Shown: positions 42,210 through 49,148, counted from the stretch's first letter. The stretch is DNA of 64,000 bases from Vulcanisaeta souniana JCM 11219 (GCF_026000775.1 NZ_AP026830.1:1201056-1265055), one strand, 5' to 3'. Numbers and translations are program-made. Notes: a model not told the origin generated them from the letters alone.

Positions 42210-42359
42210 ATGGGTGTGGAATTAGTTTTTAGAGGAAGAATCGCAAGCCATGGGAAAGGCAGGTACATAATAACTATCCCTAAGGAGTTTTCAGAAAAGG
42301 CGAGGGAACTCTACGAAAAAAATGAGGAGGTGATAATAATTGTCGCAAAGGAAGGTTGA
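42210..42359 (+). CDS. AbrB-like mini-protein preceding tnpB (copy 1), 49 aa
   Basis: Open frame of 49 codons: MGVELVFRGRIASHGKGRYI, then ITIPKEFSEKARELYEK and EEVIIIVAKEG. It is a single AbrB/SpoVT swapped-hairpin unit. It overlaps the tnpB start by 20 bp in a different frame, and its last codons contain the GGAGGTGAT ribosome-binding site of tnpB. A homologous mini-gene precedes the second TnpB gene at the same place. Probably a repressor or expression coupler of TnpB. Confidence 0.75.
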   Translation: MGVELVFRGRIASHGKGRYIITIPKEFSEKARELYEKNEEVIIIVAKEG

Positions 42360-43461
42360 AGAGGGGTTTAGGATCCTAACACTAGAGGCAAATGTCGACA
42401 GAGAGGTTATAGAGTTTATTAGGCAATATCAAGTGCTAGCCTCCCACCTGTATTGGGCTAAAAGGCTGGGGATTCAGCCTTCAGATGCTGTTATGCAAAG
42501 AGTAAAAGAGGGTATAAAGAGCTACTGGAGGTGGCAGATAATTAACGAGAAAGACCCAATATACTTGTTTAAAGGCATCGAGAAGACTCCCATGCCATAT
42601 TCCGTTGTTCTTAAGCTACCATTAGTAGACGCTTTGCATGAGAACAAGGGTGCTTTCATAAGAGATGGGAAACTAGTGCTAAGATTAAATAAAAAGGTGG
42701 AAATAACAATTCCACCTCGTGCCTTAGAGTGGCTGAACAAGAGGTTAGCTGAGAAGCCGGACAGGAAAACTGTAAGGGTGTTCGAAAGAGGTGGGAAACT
42801 AGTGGCACAGATAGTGTTGCATAAAAAGAACGAGGTAGTTCCTCCTAAAAACCCACTCCTCGTGGTTGTCGACCTTAACAGTTCACATGGAATTGTGGTG
42901 CATTATTGGGATGGGAAACTGATTAAGACGGAGAAATACAGACCGCCTAATAGGGCTGGGGGATGGATTACTGTTAAGCGTCTGATGGAAATCAGGGATA
43001 ACCTGTATAATCAGGGGTGTATAACGCAAGCTCAGATAAACAAGTACTCGGCTATAATTAGGAGGACGTTAAGCGGGAGTGTGAAAAGTTGGGTTCAGCA
43101 GACCGTGGATAGGATTGTCATGAGGGTTAGGAGGATTGCCAGGAGGCATGGTAAGGATCCCTTAGTATTAATTGATATTCCAGATGACGAGGGCTTAAGA
43201 GGAACGAGGCTGCAGAGGACGTTACTATCGTTTGCAAAACATTTGGAGAATATACTATCATGGTATGGCATTTATTGGGAAGAGAAGAGGCTATACAGTA
43301 CGATTTGCCCTAATTGCGGGGGTAAGCTCAGGCTAAGGAAGGCTACGAGGCGTATGAGGATAATGGAGTGCCCTAAATGCAGGTTTGAGGGAGAAAGAGA
43401 CATCATACCACTACACTGGGCATTAAAATACCTCCCCGCCATGAATGGCGAGGCTTCCTAA
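42340..43461 (+). CDS. tnpB: TnpB-family RNA-guided nuclease (IS200/IS605), with zinc ribbon
   Basis: 373 residues from TTG 42340, preceded by GGAGGTGAT. The RuvC-like domain shows VVVDLNSSHG near 174 (first Asp) and LIDIPDDEG near 282 where the catalytic Glu is expected. The C-terminal zinc ribbon CPNCGGKL...CPKC lies near 322-346, followed by Asp in GERDIIPLHWAL. The middle acidic residue is not in the usual (F/I)E context, so activity is uncertain. The last residues (YLPAMNGEAS) are encoded by the right-end hairpin. Confidence 0.8.
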   Translation: MSQRKVEEGFRILTLEANVDREVIEFIRQYQVLASHLYWAKRLGIQPSDAVMQRVKEGIKSYWRWQIINEKDPIYLFKGIEKTPMPYSVVLKLPLVDALHENKGAFIRDGKLVLRLNKKVEITIPPRALEWLNKRLAEKPDRKTVRVFERGGKLVAQIVLHKKNEVVPPKNPLLVVVDLNSSHGIVVHYWDGKLIKTEKYRPPNRAGGWITVKRLMEIRDNLYNQGCITQAQINKYSAIIRRTLSGSVKSWVQQTVDRIVMRVRRIARRHGKDPLVLIDIPDDEGLRGTRLQRTLLSFAKHLENILSWYGIYWEEKRLYSTICPNCGGKLRLRKATRRMRIMECPKCRFEGERDIIPLHWALKYLPAMNGEAS

Positions 43462-43472
43462 CTTTTTTGTGA

Positions 43473-43829
43473 CTAGGCCCGAGGCACTCGGGCTCGGTCT
43501 CCTAAGCCTCGAGAGGCTTGGTGAGGCATTCCTTGAGGAGCCCTTTGAGGTTGAGTCCATCTAGCAATGTAGTAATGAGTCACGGCACCGTGGCTCCTAG
43601 CCACCAGCCTCAAGCCCAGCCTCTCGAGGGCTCCTGGCAAGTACATGGCCAGCCTGAGGGACGCACTGACCTTGCCTGGCATAGCCAAGCCCCTCGAAAC
43701 GAGCCACTTGTGGAAGTCCCTCGTGCTGAACTTGAAGATGCCGTCACGCTTGATGTTAACCCTATAATGCGGGTTATCAACGACCTCCTCCCTCAAGAAC
43801 TCGATGACCAGCTCGTACCAGTCAAGCAC
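43473..43829 (-). CDS. Small DNA-binding-like protein, 118 aa (paralog of 29181-29453)
   Basis: GTG 43829 is chosen because it is 23 nt from octamer TTAATTAG at 43852-43859; ATG 43835 is 17 nt away. Helical N-terminal domain with KFSTRDFHKWLVSRG, shared with the 29181 protein, then VSASLRLAMYLPGALERLGLRLV and a strand. The C-terminal tail (QRAPQGMPHQASRG) is low-complexity and partly encoded by a hairpin (43477-43493). It lies beside palindrome locus B and the replication helicase, so it may bind the origin. Confidence 0.55.
   Translation of the reverse strand: MLDWYELVIEFLREEVVDNPHYRVNIKRDGIFKFSTRDFHKWLVSRGLAMPGKVSASLRLAMYLPGALERLGLRLVARSHGAVTHYYIARWTQPQRAPQGMPHQASRGLGDRARVPRA
43477..43493. 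repeat. GC hairpin separated from its gene by the TnpB insertion
   Basis: GCCCGAG-GCA-CTCGGGC, directly after the FL-stop codons that belong to the interrupted gene at 41832; also covers the last codons of the minus-strand gene. Confidence 0.65.
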
Positions 43830-43849
43830 GCCCATGCAGTGGCTCCCCG

Positions 43850-44150
43850 CCTTAATTAGCCCATGAACTCCTCGATAAGAATCGAGAATTAGACAATGTA
43901 AAGAGTTATTTAGGCATTCTACAACCTAGTCACGGGATTCTACTGTTCTACTGATTCTACTGCGCCTTTTAGGGGTATTAGTTAAATTCTTATTGTAAGC
44001 CACGTTCAATTCCCCTATTTCAATTCCCCATAAGCCCACGATAGCCAGAAAAACTGGCACTCTCTTAGAGTGCAGTAGAATCAGTAGAACAGTAGAATCC
44101 CGTAGTACACTAGTAGTAGTTTAAGACGCCTCATTCAACTCCCCATTACT
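43850..44150. repeat. Palindromic iteron locus B
   Basis: A perfect 32-bp inverted repeat (43932-43963 and 44072-44103), each arm with three TTCTACT units, enclosing about 108 bp. The left flank (43850-43894) and the right flank (from 44119) match locus A in direct orientation. The core between them, including single-copy side sequences such as TACTACTAGTGTACT, matches locus A only as its reverse complement. It lies immediately behind the replication helicase, whose last codons form the right flank. Likely origin of replication or site-specific recombination site. Confidence 0.85.
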
Positions 44151-46373
44151 CCCCGAGGCTTCTCGTGAAGCCTCATCCCCCTCAACGAAGACCCTAAGGA
44201 ACTCATCCAAGTCCAAGACATAATACCGCCTGCCCCTATACGGCGTACCCGTTTTACCCAACCACTGCCTCCAACCGCCGGGGACTACACCGAGGGCGTT
44301 AGCCCTCACGTAGACCTTGACCCTACCCTCACTGAGTGCCCTAGCTATTGAACTCGGCACCCTGGGGCTCGTCAGGAAGTCCTCGTTAGGACCAACACCG
44401 AGGAGTTTCAAGACCCTCTCCTGTATCGCAGTGGTCTCATCAGCGTACCTAGCCCCGTGAAGTTCAACACCGCTTTGTGGCGAGTTATTCAGTAATGCAT
44501 CAACCACGTCCATCCACGACCTCACCTGGATGCCCAATTTCCTGGCGAATTCGTATGATGCATTCCTAAACTCCTCCGCGTCATCCTCCAGTAACTGGGG
44601 CTTCTCAACCTCGTACTCACTCCTAACATTCTCGAGAGCCTTAACATAATCCTCAATCACGACCCTCTCATTATCAGCCCTCGCGTACTCGCGGGCGAGG
44701 GCCACCATGATCTTCACGGCTAGGTCAATCAGGTCACTCGAGCTCATGAGCTCGCTCTTGTACTTCCTAAACACATTATTTACTGCCCCCATGATGGGCT
44801 TCACTACCGGTAAATCATCAAATGCTGTTGGGTCCACCGACTCGTGACTCCAATTAATGACTAGAACCCTCCTGGCGAGGGCAACGTCACTCGTGTTGGA
44901 GATTGCCTCGTGTAGAAAGGCTGGGAATGTCACATTCGTGTTCACGATCACGCCCCTCATGTTCACGAACCTGGCCCCAATTCCAAGCCCATACTTCGAT
45001 GCGTGAATCCCAATCGTACCCATACCCACGGCAGTGGCTATGATCATCCCAGCATTCTCCCGAAGGCTCTTGAGGTCCTGCTCATCGAGTATTAGGGGCA
45101 ATCTGTGGAGGCTTACGAGGTTTCGAAACTGAGTGTCCCTCTTGACTGGACCCTTGATGACGACGTACTCATTAATACCACCAACCCCGAGGAGCGGGGT
45201 TAGTACGTACTCCACAAGCGTCGTCTTACCCTCACCACCCCTCCCATAATTCCAAACCACGAAGTCCACGAATGTCTTGTTATGCTTCCTCACGATTGGA
45301 CTCACGATCTTTGCTATTAATAGGGCAATATTCGCCAGGGCCCTCACTCGATTCTCCTCGGGGTAGTACTTCACGACCCACTCGTAAGCCTTTACGAGAC
45401 CCTCCACGCCGTAATCATTCAAATCAAGCTCCCCGTACGGGTCCACAATACCATCATCGGTAATCCCAGGCATCAGATACCCCTTCATCCTCTTGGCCAA
45501 CGCCTCGATGGCGAGTTGTACCTCCCTATCCAATCGCTCGATAATAAAGCCCCTATTCTTGAGTGCATTTGCAAAGTCGTTAATATCACTCGAGACGATA
45601 ATGAGCCTATCATTTATGTAGACAGTGTAGAATTCCTGCCCAAGGAATTCATCATGAATAATCCTAACATCAGCGGGCAATCTCGCGAGGAACACCCTCT
45701 CCAACCCACCCCTCCTCTCCCTCTCCAGCCACAGCTCGACCTGCCCATTATTGACCTCTCGTATAGTGAGGGACTCGAGGCAGTACTCCTCATTACCCAC
45801 GAGCCATTTGAGACATTGTACCTGCCTGAAGGGACTCACGAGCCTCCTCAATAGATTCGCCAACTCCACCGCCAAGCCCTCGCCAATTCCAAGGATAGAC
45901 TTGATATCATTCAAGTCATCAGCGTGGACAGTACCCTCACGCCACTCGCCAGTCGTGGGGTTGAATAGGCAGGCGTGAACTAAGTCACCGGCCTCCTGCC
46001 TCGCACGGACTATGTAATCCCCGAGCCTAGCCTCAGTCTCGCCACAAAGCTTTAGGCAGATTTGACTCGCGAGGGCGAGCCTCGTACCATGCACCACACC
46101 CTGTATGGGACTATTAATAGTATTCATTAGTGGGCAATCAACATCCTTGTACGCGAGGATGTACGTGCCATTGTCAGTCTCAACCCTGACGGGGTCGCCA
46201 AGCGTGGTTAATTCCTTATTAATATTAATTATAATAACCTTACCACGAGCCGTGACAGTATCATTCACTAGAATCCCCACATCCTCGAGAATCTCCCTAG
46301 CCTCCTCCTCACTCTCCACACCCGCAATGAGTACGCCAATCCTAGCCTCACTCCCCGCCAGCACCATCACCAC
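44121..46373 (-). CDS. Replicative helicase/primase-like protein (SF3/D5-like)
   Basis: 750 residues. Residues 1 to about 330 carry no clear motif and could hold a primase-like domain. The helicase core has Walker A WNYGRGGEGKTT near 374-386, Walker B LPLILDEQD, and a motif ending VIVNTN that matches SF3 motif C with its sensor Asn. A winged-helix-like DNA-binding part follows (GGWRQWLGKTGTPYRGRRYYVLD). Such proteins initiate replication of viruses and plasmids. It overlaps the upstream gene by 26 bp. Its 3' end merges into palindrome locus B, and a short copy of its last codons remains at locus A. Confidence 0.75.
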   Translation of the reverse strand: MVMVLAGSEARIGVLIAGVESEEEAREILEDVGILVNDTVTARGKVIIININKELTTLGDPVRVETDNGTYILAYKDVDCPLMNTINSPIQGVVHGTRLALASQICLKLCGETEARLGDYIVRARQEAGDLVHACLFNPTTGEWREGTVHADDLNDIKSILGIGEGLAVELANLLRRLVSPFRQVQCLKWLVGNEEYCLESLTIREVNNGQVELWLERERRGGLERVFLARLPADVRIIHDEFLGQEFYTVYINDRLIIVSSDINDFANALKNRGFIIERLDREVQLAIEALAKRMKGYLMPGITDDGIVDPYGELDLNDYGVEGLVKAYEWVVKYYPEENRVRALANIALLIAKIVSPIVRKHNKTFVDFVVWNYGRGGEGKTTLVEYVLTPLLGVGGINEYVVIKGPVKRDTQFRNLVSLHRLPLILDEQDLKSLRENAGMIIATAVGMGTIGIHASKYGLGIGARFVNMRGVIVNTNVTFPAFLHEAISNTSDVALARRVLVINWSHESVDPTAFDDLPVVKPIMGAVNNVFRKYKSELMSSSDLIDLAVKIMVALAREYARADNERVVIEDYVKALENVRSEYEVEKPQLLEDDAEEFRNASYEFARKLGIQVRSWMDVVDALLNNSPQSGVELHGARYADETTAIQERVLKLLGVGPNEDFLTSPRVPSSIARALSEGRVKVYVRANALGVVPGGWRQWLGKTGTPYRGRRYYVLDLDEFLRVFVEGDEASREASGSNGELNEAS

Positions 46374-46998
46374 CCCTCGTGATCCTCCTCAATGCCTTGC
46401 ACGGGTCCTTCACGAGTCGTACCTTAGAATTCGTGAGGAGGAAAGCCCACTCACGATACACAACCGTAAGGCTCGACTCATTCATGCAGACCTCCCTATC
46501 CCTCAATTCCCCAATGCACGTGGAGTAGACATCCAGGATCGTCCTCACGGCAGTCCTGAGGTCCTCCTTCACGGAATCGGGCAATTGCATATATGTAATC
46601 GATCTTAAAACATAATCCTTATCCTCGATGACTTGCCTCGTGAACTTCAAGGACCCGCACCACGAGGCTAGGAATTGTAGTTGAGCCACGTCTCGTGGGT
46701 CCACGGCAATGATCCACGAGGAATTCGATCCATCACCACCGAGGGCGAGGATGAGGAAGCCCCTTGCGGTGAGGTACCTGGTCACGTCATTTAGCTTCAA
46801 TTCCTGGCAGTCCTTGTCAATGCTCCCGAGCCATTTTCGGAGCTGGGGTGTCTTGATGTGGTAGAATTGGTAATTGAATTTATTGTATTTGAATTTCTCG
46901 AGGAGATCGTTGAATAAATTCTCATGCCTCACGAGGCATGGTGGGGGTGTATGTACTGTTTGCTTATCCCCCTCGGGGAGTATCAGTATCTCTGTCAC
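46348..46998 (-). CDS. Hypothetical protein upstream of the replication helicase
   Basis: About 216 residues from GTG 46998, chosen because the TATA-like TTTAAATA (reverse of 47021-47028) lies about 23 nt upstream; ATG 47019 would touch the TATA box. A basic helical middle (FKYNKFNYQFYHIKTPQLRKWL) and a NDVTRYLTARGF block resemble the small DNA-binding proteins of this element. Co-translated with the helicase; perhaps an origin-binding or primase accessory. The presumed start codon abuts the operator palindrome. Confidence 0.55.
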   Translation of the reverse strand: MTEILILPEGDKQTVHTPPPCLVRHENLFNDLLEKFKYNKFNYQFYHIKTPQLRKWLGSIDKDCQELKLNDVTRYLTARGFLILALGGDGSNSSWIIAVDPRDVAQLQFLASWCGSLKFTRQVIEDKDYVLRSITYMQLPDSVKEDLRTAVRTILDVYSTCIGELRDREVCMNESSLTVVYREWAFLLTNSKVRLVKDPCKALRRITRGGDGAGGE

Positions 46999-47018
46999 TG
47001 TCTGTTCCAGAACAGACA
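46999..47018. promoter_or_regulatory. Operator-like palindrome TGTCTGTTC-CA-GAACAGACA
   Basis: Perfect 9-bp arms with a 2-bp spacer, placed between the TATA box at 47021-47028 and the start of the replication operon. A divergent winged-helix gene begins on the other side, making it the likely repressor. Confidence 0.7.
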
Positions 47019-47082
47019 CTTATTTAAACCTAACTCCTCCGTGGACAGTACAGTTTTTGAATCAGTTAAAGAGGCAGTAATT

Positions 47083-47400
47083 ATGCCCGCGGGTATTAAT
47101 AATGAGGCTTGGAATGAGATTGGGTTGGCCGGCTTGAAGGTAATCATGGGGCTCGCCCTAGTCGGTGGTGTGGGTGGTTGGGTGGATATCGTGAGGCCCA
47201 CGCGGATTGGCAGGGGCACCTGGGAGAGGGCTAGGGAAGTCCTCGTGAGGTATGGACTAGCGATTGAGGAGCAACGGGGTAGGGAGGTTCAACTGCGACT
47301 CACGGAAAGGGGCTGGGCAGTGGCTAAATTATTATTCGAGATTGACTCAATACTCTCAAGCTCCTCTATGCCCAGTACCACAACCTCATCACCCGGCTGA
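47083..47400 (+). CDS. Winged-helix transcription regulator
   Basis: 105 residues from ATG 47083; a GTG at 47041 closer to the TATA box is an alternative start. Helices (GLKVIMGLALVGG, RIGRGTWERAREVLVRYGLA) and a wing (EEQRGREVQLRLTERG) form a MarR/PadR-like winged helix. It diverges from the replication operon across the operator palindrome at 46999-47018, so it probably represses its own and that operon's transcription. Its 3' end overlaps the convergent AbrB-like gene by 112 bp. Confidence 0.65.
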   Translation: MPAGINNEAWNEIGLAGLKVIMGLALVGGVGGWVDIVRPTRIGRGTWERAREVLVRYGLAIEEQRGREVQLRLTERGWAVAKLLFEIDSILSSSSMPSTTTSSPG

Positions 47401-47606
47401 ATGCCGTAAGCCCGCGCCAATGGCGCGGGCAATCTAACGGTGATTGTCTTCCCATCCTTAAAAGTCCTCGCCACGAACTTAACAACCTCGCCAGTGCGAG
47501 GTAGGAGTATCATCACCCTGACAGGGGAGCTACTCTTAACGTGAGTACCGAGGCTTATTAGAAGCCTCCTCGAGACCCTCACCAGCCTTAACCGACTTGT
47601 CATCAT
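47289..47606 (-). CDS. AbrB/SpoVT-like regulator
   Basis: 105 residues with an AbrB signature in the second half: RTFKDGKTITVRLPAPLARAY then GIQPGDEVVVLGIEELE. Octamer CTAATTAG at 47627-47634 gives 21-24 nt to the tandem ATGs at 47606 and 47603. The N-terminal part is basic. The tail overlaps the convergent winged-helix gene and is Ser-rich. Confidence 0.65.
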   Translation of the reverse strand: MMTSRLRLVRVSRRLLISLGTHVKSSSPVRVMILLPRTGEVVKFVARTFKDGKTITVRLPAPLARAYGIQPGDEVVVLGIEELESIESISNNNLATAQPLSVSRS

Positions 47607-47616
47607 TGCCTGGATA

Positions 47617-47784
47617 TTACCTCCTGCTAATTAGCTCGCCACAGACAAGCCTCCTAACCTCCTCGAGAGAACCCTCGTAATACACGTCACTACCGACCTC
47701 AATGTATATGTCCCTACCGGGCACCCTGTAGAGCTCCACGACCGCATTTCCGCAGTTAATCACAACCCTCTCAAGCCTCCCCAT
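47617..47784 (-). CDS. Very small hypothetical protein, 55 aa
   Basis: Open frame of 55 codons (MGRLERVVINCGNAVVELYR, then VPGRDIYIEVGSDVYYEG, ending GELISRR). Predicted small beta sheet plus helix. Octamer TTAATTAG at 47807-47814 is 23 nt from the ATG. Its codons for ELIS contain the octamer promoter of the next gene. Function unknown, possibly a regulator. Confidence 0.55.
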   Translation of the reverse strand: MGRLERVVINCGNAVVELYRVPGRDIYIEVGSDVYYEGSLEEVRRLVCGELISRR

Positions 47785-47853
47785 TCAGTACTAAAACCCA
47801 GCAGGCTTAATTAGTCTCTCAATACAGGCAAGCGCTTACCCGCTAGGGTGAAA

Positions 47854-47883
47854 GTTTCGCCCCGCCACTGGCGGGGCAGAAAC
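47854..47883. terminator. Long hairpin behind tnpB copy 2
   Basis: GTTTCGCCCCGCC-ACT-GGCGGGGC-A-GAAAC, a nearly perfect 13-bp stem. It lies 16 bp past the tnpB stop and could be the right end of the insertion unit, a transcript-end structure, or part of the guide RNA. Confidence 0.6.
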
Positions 47884-47898
47884 AATGTTCAGGGTCGT

Positions 47899-48972
47899 TT
47901 ATGGCTGGTTTAGTCCTTTCAGGGCTATTAGATATGCTGATGCCGTGTGTCTGTCTAATCCATACTTCTTCATTATTTCATCATGTTCTCTAGAATTTGA
48001 TGTACCCTTTGGACTTACTAGGTACACTTTGAAACCGTACTTCATAGCCATAACCACGCCATGCCGTAACAATTCTCCTTTTGCAAATCTTGCTATCTTG
48101 CGATTTGCAATTCTATTCCTGCCAAAAACTCTCTTTTTAACGGCAAACAAATTCTCAAAGACAACAACACCAACACCATGATAGTAGGCATACCTAAGCA
48201 ATTTCGAGAGTGCTTCAAGCCTCCTCGTCTTGGCTTTGTTTCTTGGGAATCCATGGGATGTCACCTCCGGGAACCACGCAGTCCCGGTGTCCCTTATCCT
48301 CCCGCACTTATCGACTATCACCATGTTTATCCTATCGCTGTTCAAGTCGAATCCCGCAACAAGGCTTCCCCCAGCCCCTCCCTTCCTAAAGAACTTTAGG
48401 TATAGCTCTAACGGCACAGAGAGGTGCAGATATATCCTACCATCCCTAAACACTACTCTAGCCCCATAGCTAACCCTCTTCTGCCTAGCAAGCTCCACCA
48501 GTTCTGCAACTAGCGGTAAGTACTCTCTGCCGAATAAAGCTTTGAAGGTGAGCCATGAGCTATCGTAGGGATACTTAATCTTGACTACACCTACAGACTC
48601 TAACCTAATGTTTCGGTTTCCAAGCCTAGATGCTTCACCATCGCTTACAATGAAAAGCCTCTTTATCTTGATATGCCTTGGATTGCCATTGCTATATTCA
48701 CATCCTTCTACAATTGCCTTTGCAACCTTGTACGCTGAGTCACCATAAGCCTTGTTAAGCATTGACCTGAGTTCCCTGAGGATAGAGTTAGCATCTATGC
48801 CTTTGGCTATCATTCTTGTGGCGTAAAGTACCGCTTTCTTGAAATCATATGCCAGCCTAACTAACTTCATGTAGTCCTCCGACGAAATGGGGACTAGTCT
48901 ACCGATAACGGTAACATACTTTATAAGTGGTGTTGCATCAACCACATCATCACTCATCTGGTACTGTGACAC
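47899..48972 (-). CDS. tnpB: TnpB-family nuclease without zinc ribbon (copy 2)
   Basis: 357 residues from GTG 48972 with leader GAGGTGATAATAC, nearly the same start context as copy 1. The RuvC triad is visible: Asp in AGFDLNSD near 212, Glu in VVVFENL near 272, Asp in YGLDRHTASAYLIAL near 347. The CxxC...CxxC zinc ribbon normally found between the last two residues is absent: SPKGTSNSREHDEIMKK stands there instead. The conserved triad suggests it may still cut DNA. No TnpA. Confidence 0.8.
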   Translation of the reverse strand: MSQYQMSDDVVDATPLIKYVTVIGRLVPISSEDYMKLVRLAYDFKKAVLYATRMIAKGIDANSILRELRSMLNKAYGDSAYKVAKAIVEGCEYSNGNPRHIKIKRLFIVSDGEASRLGNRNIRLESVGVVKIKYPYDSSWLTFKALFGREYLPLVAELVELARQKRVSYGARVVFRDGRIYLHLSVPLELYLKFFRKGGAGGSLVAGFDLNSDRINMVIVDKCGRIRDTGTAWFPEVTSHGFPRNKAKTRRLEALSKLLRYAYYHGVGVVVFENLFAVKKRVFGRNRIANRKIARFAKGELLRHGVVMAMKYGFKVYLVSPKGTSNSREHDEIMKKYGLDRHTASAYLIALKGLNQP

Positions 48973-49096
48973 GTATTATCACCTCTCTCCTATGTAGATG
49001 TTGCATCTTCGAGCTGAGCCCCTTCGGAATGTATATACACAATAGTCCGTGGCTCGTTTTCGAAATCCTAGCGTGAAACACGTATTCTTCAGGCAT
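48950..49096 (-). CDS. AbrB-like mini-protein preceding tnpB (copy 2), 48 aa
   Basis: Open frame of 48 codons: MPEEYVFHARISKTSHGLLC, then IYIPKGLSSKMQHLHRR and EVIIRVTVPDE. It aligns with the mini-protein at 42210-42359 (SHG, I-IPK, FS/LS, EVII in register). It overlaps the tnpB start by 23 bp. Its conservation of arrangement despite strong divergence from copy 1 is good evidence that it is a real gene. Confidence 0.72.
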   Translation of the reverse strand: MPEEYVFHARISKTSHGLLCIYIPKGLSSKMQHLHRREVIIRVTVPDE

Positions 49097-49122
49097 AGTT
49101 CTCTACACCACGAAAAATTACT

Positions 49123-49148
49123 ACAGAAAAACTTATAAACTCTTCTGT
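49123..49148. promoter_or_regulatory. Inverted repeat around the promoter of the AbrB-tnpB pair (copy 2)
   Basis: ACAGAA (49123-49128) and TTCTGT (49143-49148) bracket CTTATAAAC. Same layout as at 42171-42196 but with a different arm sequence. Confidence 0.45.

Larger units (their letters stand above)
42004..43463 (+). mobile_element. IS200/IS605-type TnpB insertion unit (copy 1)
   Basis: The left end begins with hairpin CCCCGCCCTTCAGGGCGGGG and further GC-rich hairpins (to about 42150). Then come an AbrB-like mini-gene, tnpB, and a right-end hairpin CCTCCCCGCC-ATGAAT-GGCGAGG at about 43429-43455, overlapping the tnpB stop. No TnpA gene is present, so movement would need TnpA in trans. The 3' end of such units encodes the guide RNA (omega RNA) of TnpB; that region here would be around the right end. 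Confidence 0.75.
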
